64,000 nucleotides of DNA. Source: Argopecten irradians. Lineage: Eukaryota; Mollusca; Bivalvia; Pectinida; Pectinidae. The stretch is from assembly GCF_041381155.1 (NCBI RefSeq), contig NC_091142.1, positions 7,364,778 to 7,428,777 on the forward strand, given 5' to 3'. Shown here one piece after another: positions 12,901 to 24,900 of this stretch; the stretch's first letter is position 1, and each line of letters starts with the position of its first letter. Under the pieces are notes generated by a model, which had not been told where the DNA came from, ran no database searches, and saw only the letters and a program-made list of their open reading frames with translations. Position numbers and translations under genes: made by a program.

Positions 12901-15900
12901 CCACTGGGCCCCGACTATGCTCCACCACATAAACGTGGCACATCCTTAAATGACCCTGGCTGTTAATCAGAGACTAACAGTTCTTAACTGGGTATACAGG
13001 TTTTATTCCAGCCTGTCCTCAAATGACCACTTTTCGTTATAAGGCATAAAACGCAAATACACCATTATCAATTATTCAAAAACAATGTGTAAGGAGTCAT
13101 AAATTTCTTGTGCCTTAAGGTATCATGTGCCTTTAGATGTCTCGAAACCAGAACAAATAGATACATACATTCACAGCATACTGATCAAGAACTCCACGTG
13201 TGTATATATATTTATATATATATATGCAGGCAATATTTTTGACATTGATGGAAAATAGTATGTATGTAGTTGGTACCTGTATCATGTACAGTACACGTGA
13301 ACTAATTATAAGGTCACCTACCAAATAGCATGTACATGTACACAAGTACTGATTTGTCTGTGATCTGATAACGTATATATATACTGTACATGCATAGTAC
13401 AACAACCCCGGGTCAACGGCCATCAACTTATACTTTATCTTAAAAGAAAAGTAGGTTAAGGAATAAATATGGTAATACCACAGAGCCGGTTATTGCTCGG
13501 ATCAAAATTTTCGCGATTTCGTATAAAAAAGAGAAAATTAAATTTCCGCGGTATTAAATTTTCACGACCTGGCTCCTAGAATTCATATCATTCAACCATT
13601 TCTCAACATTTCGCGGATAAAACTTTAGCTTAGCGATCATCGCAATGTGCTGCGAAATAGCGGAAACATATGCATCATCACCGCGAAAATAACCGGATAT
13701 ACAGTAATTTATACTTTACAACGAATTAATGGTTATAACAGTAATTTTTAATTTTCATGCCCTGTCAAGGTTCACATAAGATGTATGTAATGAGAGTATA
13801 ACGAACTATAAAACGAATCCTGCAGGCTGTTTCTAATGTGTGCATGTTGCATAACTATGTGTTTTATTTTTTATATATTTTATATAAGCATGAACACGTG
13901 CTATTTCATTTAGCAATGCACCAAATTCTGGCAAGGTAGCATTTGATTTTTAGAAAATACAACATTACTCTTGTTCGTTTATTGCATTTCAAGGATGATC
14001 GTCTAATCTTTTTGTTCATGAACGTTCATGAATCATTATCCATTAAAATTTGCTGTACAATTATATCCTATACCTATTACAAGGCATAGTAAACTCAGTG
14101 ATATATCAGCTATATACAAGGATATCACCTCGGTGTGGTCTGAGATTCATATTATCACTTATATACCACAACATCATAACATTTCCCCGCGATATTTTCG
14201 CCTCGTGTGTTACTAACGTGTGATTCATGCCTATAATGGCCAAAGGTCAATAACATAAATGCCGTTAATACACAAGATATATCGATCAATATGTTGAAAT
14301 GGTTGTTGTTCTCCCATGTTTATACAAATTAAAGCCTATTAGAAGGATTGATAATTACGTAGGGGAAATATTGTCGCCTGCAACACAAAGCAATCAGTAC
14401 TACTTCATATTATACCAGTGATGGACCCTCATCTCTGAGAATCTAGCTGTCCTCGTATAACAAAGTGTAATAATTAGCTTTGGGCCACAGGTACAGGGAC
14501 AGGTGTGGAATACATTGTACCTGGTATAGAAGGTAGACATGCGTAAATCTTGCGTTCATGAGATACAGAACAGATTCGAAGAACAAATCAAAATGTATAT
14601 TTATATTTTAGGCTTTTAGTAAATGCATGAAGCAAAATTGTATTTGGATTCGCAGAACATATCAAAATATATTTAAGGCTTTTCATAAAAACATGAAGCA
14701 AAATTGCATTTGGTAATTAGGTTGCATATTGCGGTTGCAGAGAAAATATAAATATATCTACACGAATTTTCAGTTCCGAGATACAGAAAAAATTCGCAAT
14801 TCAAATCAAAATAAATCTTAAGACTTTTGATAAAAACAAGAAGGGAATATTGGTTGACACAAGATCATTTGTCTTAGAAACCTTTGCTGATGAAGCCAGA
14901 TGAAACACTGTAGCCAAATAAATATCAAGAAATTGTCACATCAATTTTAAACAGTTGATGTCAAAATAAAAGACAATAACGGCTGATTGAAATGATTGAA
15001 TTGGTCATTGCGTAAATTGACATTTACAAGGTTTATTAGCTATGGGCGTAAATGTAACGCTTGACCTATCAATGTTTATGTTTCAAATAAACAACTTCTG
15101 TGGACAGTGATACAACACAGTTATAATGAACATCAGCTGGGAACCGACGAATCACCTCGTTATGTTATATGTTATAAGGAACCTTGACTAGGAATGAAAA
15201 TTATGAATTCTTTGTAAGCTTGTTCGTTATGAACGTGTTTTATTGTAACTGAATTGACTGGTACATATGTATAACATACCGATATATATGACTATGAAAT
15301 GAATACGTACCGTATTCGACCCAATAAGCGCCCATGTCCCTATATATAAGCGCCCTCCCCCTTTTTGAAGCTTCGATTTCAATTGTACACGCATAAATAA
15401 AGACCAAAACTACAAAATACTGTCTAGATTAAGTAGATTTGCAATAATTTCGTCTTATTAGCACCTTTTCATTTTTTCAATTTTTTAAACGCCCTGGGCG
15501 CTTATTGGGTCGAATACGGTATGTGTGTTTACCTACAATGAACACTATTAAATTTAATATATGACTTTTTTTTTTGCTTCCGAAAATTGACAACACTGTT
15601 GAACCTATAACAACTGTTGTTTCGCTTACTTAAATTACGTTAAACTGTAACAACACTTCCTTGACAAACTGTAACAACTGTTTTTTACTTTCCTAAATTG
15701 ACAACACTGTTAAACTATAACAACTGTTGTTTTACTTTCCTAAATTGACAACACTGTTAAACTGCATAACAACTGTTGTTTTACTTTCCTAAATTGACAA
15801 CACTGTTAAACTATAACAACTGTTGTTTTACTTACCTAAATTGACAACACTGTTAAACTTAACAACTGTTGTTTTACTTTCCTAAATTGACAACACTGTT

Positions 15901-18900
15901 AAACTATAACAACTGTTGTTTTACTTTCCTAAATTGACAACACTATTAAACTATAACAACTGTTGTTTTACTTTCCTAAATTGACAACACTGTTAAACTA
16001 TAACAACTGTTGTTTTACTTTCCTAAATTGACAACACTGTTAAACTATAACAACTGTTGTTTTACTTTCCTAAATTGACAACACTGTTAAACTATAACAA
16101 CTGTTGTTTTTACTTTCCTAAATTGACAACACTGTTAAAACTATAACAACTGTTGTTTTACTTTCCTAAATTGACAACACTGTTAAACTATAACAACTGT
16201 TGTTTTACTTTCCTAAATTGACAACACTGTTAAACTATAACAACTGTTGTTTTACTTTCCTAAATTGACAACACTGTTAAACTATAACAACTGTTGTTTT
16301 ACTTTCCTAAATTGACAACACTGTTAAACTATAACAACTGTTGTTTTACTTTCCTAAATTGACAACACTGTTAAACTATAACAACTGTTGTTTTACTTTC
16401 CTAAATTGACAACACTGTTTAACAAAACTTTCCTAAATGACAACACTGTTAAACATAACAACTGTTGTTTTCCTTTCCTAAATTGACAACACTGTTAAAC
16501 TAACAACTGTTGTTTTACTTTCCTAAATTGACAACACTGTAAAACTGCAACAACTGTTGTTTTACTTTCCTAAATTGACAACACTGTTAAACTAACAACT
16601 GTTGTTTTACTTTCCTAAATTGACAACACTGTTAAACTAACAACTGTTGTTTTACTTTCCTAAATTGACAACACTGTTAAACTATAACAACTGTTGTTTT
16701 ACTTTCCTAAATTGACAACACTGTTAAACTATAACAACTGTTGTTTTACTTTCCTAAATTGACAACACTGTTAAACTGCAACAACTGTTGTTTTACTTTC
16801 CTAAATTGACAACACTTTTAAACTCAACAACTGTTGTTTTACTTTCCTAATTGACAACACTGTTAACTCAACAACTGTTGTTAAAACTGCTAACAACTGT
16901 TTTACTTTTCCTAAATTGACAACACTGTTAAACTGTAACAAACTGTTAAACTTACAACTGTTTTACTTTCCTAAATTGACAACACTGTTTAAACTATAAC
17001 AACTGTTGTTTTACTTTCCTAAATTGACAACACTGTTAAACTTAACAACTGTTTTTTACTTTCCTAAATTGACAACACTTTGAACTAACAACTGTTGTTT
17101 TACTTTCCTAAATTGACAACACTGTTAACTATAACAACTGTTTTTACTTTCCTAAATTGACAACACTGTTAAACTATAACAACTGTTGTTTTACTTTCCT
17201 AAATTGACAACACTGTTAAACTGCAACAACTGTTGTTTTACTTTCCTAAATTGACAACACTGTTAAACTATAACAACTGTTGTTTTCCTTTCCTAAATTG
17301 ACAACACTGTTAAACTATAACAACTGTTGTTTTACTTTCCTAAATTGACAACACTGTTAAACTGCAACAACTGTTGTTTTACTTTCCTAAATTGACAACA
17401 CTGTTAAACTATAACAACTGTTGTTTTACTTTCCTAAATTGACAACACTGTTAAACTATAACAACTGTTGTTTTACTTTCCTAAATTGACAACACTGTTA
17501 AACTATAACAACTGTTGTTTTACTTTCCTAAATTGACAACACTGTTAAAACTGTAACAACTGTTGTTTCACTTACCTAAATAGACAACACTGTTAAAACT
17601 GTAACAACTGTTGTTTCACTTACCTAAATAGACAACACTATTGAAACTGTAACAACTGTTGTTTTAATTTCCTAAATTGACAACACTGTTAAACTATAAC
17701 AACTGTTGTTTTACTTTCCTAAATTGACAACACTGTTAAACTATAACAACTGTTGTTTTAATTTCCTAAATTGACAACACTGTAAAACTATAACAACTGT
17801 TGTTTTACTTACCTAAATTGACAACACTGTTAAACTATAACAACTGTTGTTTTACTTTCCTAAATTGACAACACTGTTAAAACTGTAACAACTGTTGTTT
17901 TACTTTCCTAAATTGACAACACTGTTAAACTATAACAACTGTTGTTTTACTTTCCTAAATTGACAACACTATTGAAACTGTAACAACTGTTTTTTTTTAC
18001 TTTGTTAAATTGACAATGCTATTGAATATATGTCCATTTGAACCCATTGTTTTACTTAAATCCTTGAATAAATGGATACCAATTGAACTCGTTGTTTTAC
18101 TTAAATAAATTGATTACATCATTTGAACCTGTTGTTTATACTTAAATAAATGGATACCATTTGAACCCGTTGTTTTACTTACCTAAATTTATACCCTTAT
18201 TGAACCTGTTGTTTTACTTGCCTAAATTGATGCCATTTGAACCTGTTGTTTTACTTACCTAAATTGACAACACTATTGAATCTATAACAGCTGTTGTTTT
18301 TAGAGATGCCACATATTAACATCAATTGTCTAAGATGAAGGAAAATACTGTTGATTTCAATGAGCAGGGCCACTACAGAGTACCCCACATATATCCTCGT
18401 TACTATGGCAATGGTGAAACAGATGAGGATCTGAAAGGGAAACAAAAATACCATTATATACATGATACATATATTATGTATGTCTTACACCAAATAGAAA
18501 ATTTTCATGGTGACAGAATTTTCATGGATATTCTTCAGTTATTCTGCAAAGATTTCATGGAAAACATATTAGAACAAGGTATTGTAAATCCACTGTGAAG
18601 TTTAATCCATGGAAATCTTCTTCCAATTAATACTCCATGGAAAAAAATTGCAGAATTTCCATAATTATTCTGTGGAGATTCCGAGAAATTCATGGAGATT
18701 TTTTCAAATGGATAGCTCATAATTATAAGACCACCCTAGGTACTAAGAAATAGTGGTCTTAATGCATGGTCAAGTGGTCTTTATACAAAGGTCAAATTAT
18801 GTTAAAATTGGCTACTGGGTCACAAAGGATATGGTATTATTCCGTAGGTAACCATAATATAGAGATGAATAGTAATTTCTGTACGTTTGGTGGTTTATTT

Positions 18901-21900
18901 TTATTATATACAGCATGCATTTATAGAAATACTTAACATGACAGCATTTCCATTCACCCCTGAAATTCCATAATGGATTGGTCTAGTCTTTGATTAAGAA
19001 GAGTCTAAATGTGTCATCAGGGGTGGACGCGTCGCGGTGGATGAGTTGATATATGATGACAGCATTTCCAGGACAGTTACAGAAAGGAAAGGTAATAAGC
19101 TTATTTACATTTGTTTCCTTTTAAGACCCTATCCCCTTACATAATGTAAATTAAAGGAACTGAAATAAGGGCGATGGTGGCTGAATAGTTATATAAGATG
19201 TCCGGCATATCACTATATAGTCTGCATATAGAGAGACATTCATACATTATTTTGTCATCTTCTGTATATAAGCAAACTGCATTTCCCATCTATACCCGTG
19301 TCTGAGGAGTCATGTGTAGCTTTACTGATTCGATGAATTAAATATAAGGTAGCCTGTTTTGATCAAAGGCTTCAGTAGCTAGTATAAAACGATGTGTTGC
19401 TGTCTGTCATCGTGATCCCACCTTAATCCCAAACGGCCCAGGCCAGTGACACTATTTCCAGTCAGGCTAGTGTCTCAAATACATGTATATATATATATAG
19501 ATACCTTCTGTCTCAAATACATGTATATATATATATAGATACCTTCTGCATATAGACTGTGTGTGGCATGGACCATCCATCACCACTTGTTTACATGTCT
19601 AGGCCAAGGGTACAGATACACAAATATACCACAGTGCGAATGAACCGAGAAATTTGTAAAGTAAGGTTTCCATATTTTTGTTTGGATTGGTTTGGATTGG
19701 TTAATTAGCATGTTATTTATAACTTTCCACTCATTTAAGGATGTACCTGGTTAATTAGGAGGTGGCAGAAAGCCGGAGTACTCAGAGAAAACATTTCTGA
19801 CCAGCAGTCATGACCAGGTTAAGGAAAACCGGAGAAAAACTGCCGACTATCGGTCAGTATCTGGCAAAACTGCCGACTAGCGGTCAGTATCTGGCAAAAC
19901 TGCCGACTAGCGGTCAGTATCTGGCAACTTCTCTACATGGGATTCATACTTGCGACCCAGAGGTGGATGGCTTGTGGTGATATCTTGGGAAATCTAAGAA
20001 TTTGTAATTATCTGAATTAAAACATGAATACATTGCTATACAGCATCATTTCTTTAAAGACAAGGAAATTTGTTTTATCATCCCTGTAATCAATGTAGTA
20101 AATTTAATAGCTTCTGTTTGAAGAGCAGTTTTTTAAGTTTACATGGTTAAGTTTAGTTTTCCTTGTATTTTTGACTTCCTTCTATATATAAATAAACAAG
20201 AAAATTTAGAGGAAATTGATACATCTAAGGAATGAATCACTATTTGCTGCAATCTTGATCAATCTAGATCTCTTTGCCAGTTAATGTGATATAAAAGTGA
20301 ACTTAATTTTAAAGTAAATGATTGTAAAACATATGTGTGCAATCAAGGGTAGGAAAATGTTTGAGTATACGTATTTCTATATATAGCTACCATGTGGCAC
20401 ATTAGGGTTGTTAATTGTTTCTATGGTAACCCCAGGCCACTGTGACAGGAATTTATCATTTTACAAGGATATACTATAGTACATAGGGTACCAATACATT
20501 ATTTTACCTAAAATATTTTTTAAGCTATACATGGACTCTTAAACATAATTTTTAGGAAAATTACACAAAAAAACAGCATTCGAAATTAACACCTGTCCGT
20601 CTGCCCGTGACCGGCAACTTTATTGTAGGGCAGATAATTTTTGCCATGTAGCTGGTCCTTTGACCCGTAACTTATAGGTCCAGAGAGTGTACTTAAGCTA
20701 TTCAAAACAAAAATAGCAATACCATTTGTAGAAAGTTTGAAGATCAAACTGTACCACACAAAAATTATTAATATTCTGGTTTTTAGTCAACTTTGTTGAA
20801 AGCACACAATACTATGACAGAAATGTGGATATTTTTTGTTAGAAAACTATTACTTTGCTAGTATGTAAACTACAAAGGATGAATTTTAGCTTTGTAATTG
20901 ATTAATAAGGACCAGTAACTTTCAGGCAGGACCAGTTACTTTTAGGGTCAACCGGTCCTTAAGACCAGCTGGAAAAAATCCTTAAGGGAGAACACTGAAA
21001 ATTAAATAACCCATATGCATCACAAGCTTAAGGCAGAGAGCCATCATGACACAATGAAATCGCAAGCTAAAAATTTCGTCATTTTTGTTATTTTATTACA
21101 TATATGTAGCACTGTTGTAGCTATATATATGCATACACAATGCAAAATTTGAATGGCTGGCGGAATCGTCAATACATGTACATGTACCTGCAACTCTTTA
21201 AAAAGCCTGCTGATTTAACCTTATACCAAGTCCATAAAAGGCTTTTGTCTGTTTTGTGGCTGAGCATCAATGTTCCCACACATATATACCACTAATACAT
21301 CTATAATGTTTTTATAATGACCTTTCTAACGTGTATAACAGGGCCAAATTCCCAAGCTATATAGGTGACAAACAGCTGGGCCCGGAGCCTTTTGAATATT
21401 TAAATTTCGACGTAAAAAATAACATTGGGAGTCCTATAAGCACGCTGTAATTATATATAATTCATTATTTTTCAAAGGAAATCATTTAGTATCTATATTC
21501 TAGAATATTAATGAATGCAGGTACCCGGCCTACTATATACTATACATGTTCCACAGGGTATGAAATGGTCTCTCTTTAGGTTCTAGTAGAGGACTACGTA
21601 GTTCTCTACTAGAACTACTATACATGTTCCACAGGGTATGAAATGGTCTCTTTTTAGGTTCTAGTAGAGAAGTTGAACTACGTAGTTCTCTACTAGAACC
21701 TAAAAAGAGACCATTTCATACCCTGTGGAACATGTATAGTATATAGTAGGCCGGGTACCTGCATTCATAAATATTCTAGAATATAGATACTAAATGATTT
21801 CCTTTGAAAAATAATGAAACCTTAAGTTTATTTTTCCAATTGTAAAAAAATAATAATAATAATAATAAAAAAAGTTCCGTTGAACCAACCCAATACTAAC

Positions 21901-24900
21901 TTTATTGTAAATCATAATATTTTATTGATGTGTAGTTTTATTGATCTTTTACATAATGTTCTTGATAGCAGATCTAGCCGGTTTGTACCAGATGTTCATT
22001 TGCACTTTATATGTACAGTATTTCTTTCATACCTTTACGTGTACCTAATACTGGCTGGTCTACATCTAGGGCAATAAAGCCATGTCGTCTGAGGCCGTAT
22101 TGCATGGCTACCCATGCAATAAAGCCTCGTGACGTCCCGGCGTCAAAATTTTTTTAATTTCCTCGGTAAAATTTTAACATTTTTTTTACAAACTTGTCTG
22201 GTTTTACTATAAAATTTTTGTTGAAAAAATCAAGTAATTTTTCATGTATGGAAAATTGACTCTCAGTCGTGGATTTCCACAAATTCATTTCAAAATGGCG
22301 GGATATTATAGTTGTAAAATTGCAATAAAACGTTGAGGTATGAAAGAAAAATACACACTTTCATAAGTGGATATGAAGGATAGCTATAGGGATATTCAAC
22401 CCTCGGAATCACAAAATGTTGCAAAACCCACGGCAAGCCTCGGGTTTTACTACATTTTGTGACCCTCGGGTAGAATATCCCTATCCTTCATATCCACATA
22501 TGCAAGAGTCTTATAATATTGTTTATCACTAAAGATAGAATCTACGTAATGTAGTTGATTAAAAACTGATTTATACCATACGGCCAGCTATGTGTATCTT
22601 ACAAACCTAAATAACAAATTCAATATGCTTCATGATTTACTTATTCTATAGATCTATTTATATCTTTACTTGAAACAAATATCCTCATATTTTTACTTTG
22701 GACTTTACGTATATGTATCAAAACACGCATATATTTTAAAATAGCTTTTTAACTCATTCACCCGTAAATTTCATAATGGACTGGTCTAGTCTTTGATTTA
22801 GACGAGCCTAAATTGTGTCTGCAGGGGTGGGTGAGTTAAACCAGTTTAATATAGTTGAAGATAAGTGTACAAGTCAGAAAAAGAATATGGTTCTCCTTAT
22901 ATTACCGGTATACATGTATATATATCATTGCCTATGGTTAGAATTTTAAAATGGCATTTAAAAAAAATAAATCACGATTGTTTACAACATGACATTATCA
23001 TTATATAGGAGTATATATAAATGGCGGACTTTTATAAGGTTGTGGACATATTTAATCGTATACATATAAATCACCTTATTCAACCAAATAAGCACCCAGG
23101 GCACATAAAAAATTGAAGCAAATAACGGGGTGCTTATTAGAAACAAATTTGGTCTATAGCTATAGCCTTTCATAAAACTCAGTAAGGAAACCAAAGCTGT
23201 TTTCATATTTTTAGTCAGCATTTAATTTGAAGAAAATTAAATTTAAGCCTTAAATATAAAGAGGGGTGCTTATTCAGTCAAATACTGTAAAATAACTTGT
23301 ATGCTGTACTTTTTATTTAAAACAAAGACAAGCTGTAGGCTAAGATATATATATAATTATTTATAACTGGACTTATAAAATTTTAATGATATAGAGGCTG
23401 AAATTTAAGTTTTACCATTTATCATATAACAATTTTTGAGGGAAATGTTGTATCTTCATAAAACTTTTTTTTACAAAAATGCAAAATAAATTCCTATGAT
23501 GGGAGATTGATTATGCCCTGAAAATACCTTTTCTCAGTTCTGATAAATGTACAAGCCTGTTCTCTATATAAACATCATATATAAGGGAGTAGTTGTTAAG
23601 AACTGTTGTTGTACATGGTCATTCCTTCACAAGTTATCAGAGCCACCTATCCGGTGATGCCCCATCGCCCCACTTATCTTGTCATCGGCCGTCCATGCAT
23701 ACACATATACTGTAGTATCATTGTAGTATATTCTGTGACATCATAATCACCATATATATGGCAGTCGAAAGGTCGCAAGGTTTGGCCCTCACATGTCCTA
23801 TTGACATTTATTCGTACTTGTATGGGACAATGTTCGCCACCCACAGGGACTTGGCACAAAAATCCAACCAACAGTGTATATATATATATATATTGATGTA
23901 TTTGACTAATCTATCTCGCCTAATATAGGCCAACACAAAATCTTTCATGGACCCATATTTTTCTTTGTATCAGCTGTATCACCCTTATAAAATATGATAT
24001 ATAACTACAAGTATTATACTATAATACATATACTGTTTGTTAGAAATTTGTGCCAAGTCCCTGTGATGCCACCAAGTTTGTAGGACATTGCTCTACTTGA
24101 TGTGGTGTTAATGAACGACTACAAGAAGATCTACAGTTTATACTGCAGTATGATATATAGAACACTTCATGGATCATAATAGTAAATTTAAAAGTTCTTG
24201 ATCTAAGGTCCATAAATTAGAATTTATTGGCTGAATCCATCAGGGCCCATTCTGTAGTGAATTTTAAATTTGTAGCCGGTATATTTAAGATACATGTATA
24301 TTAAATTTATGTTAAATGGGAGCTTCAAAAAGAGGGAGGGACGTTCGACGTTTATAGGGACGAGAGGTACGCTTATTGGGTTGAATACAGTAGATCTAGA
24401 TCTGGTTTGGATCACCACTTACCACAACATGATGTCCCATCAATTCATATGATTGACGATTTCTTTGATAGACAAACATGTCCCACATGTCGTAAATAAA
24501 ATAACCTGAAATACAAAAATGTAAAATCATGTAATAACTTGCAATATGAAAGTGCTAAAAATAATATGATTTAAGGTCATTATCCTGGACTTTTTTTTAT
24601 TTTTCTTATAATGTTCTGTAATCTAAAAACATTCATACTTGGACAATTTTATGCCATATATATATCATAAGGCCAAATAAAAAAATTAATATTTTTGTTT
24701 CTGGTAACACACTTTAAAAATAAATGGGTCGGTATAAACGTAGGTAGGGATTTTTTTCATTTCTTTAAATATTTTTTTCTGTTCATCCCAGTTTGTTGCA
24801 GTGAAAAACTGAAATAGCCTATATTCAACCTTCTATAAACCAGGGATTTGATTCCCAGGGTATTATTGGTGTCTTGATTTTACAGAATTTGTATCAAATT

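Noticed and set aside
12670..12930. 86-codon minus-strand frame with WDSNSRPRG
   Set aside because: This peptide is the reverse-strand translation of the tRNA-like head of a SINE, not a gene.
15560..18010. A CRISPR-like array
   Set aside because: There are no unique spacers; the whole 47-bp period repeats, and the context is an intron of an animal gene.
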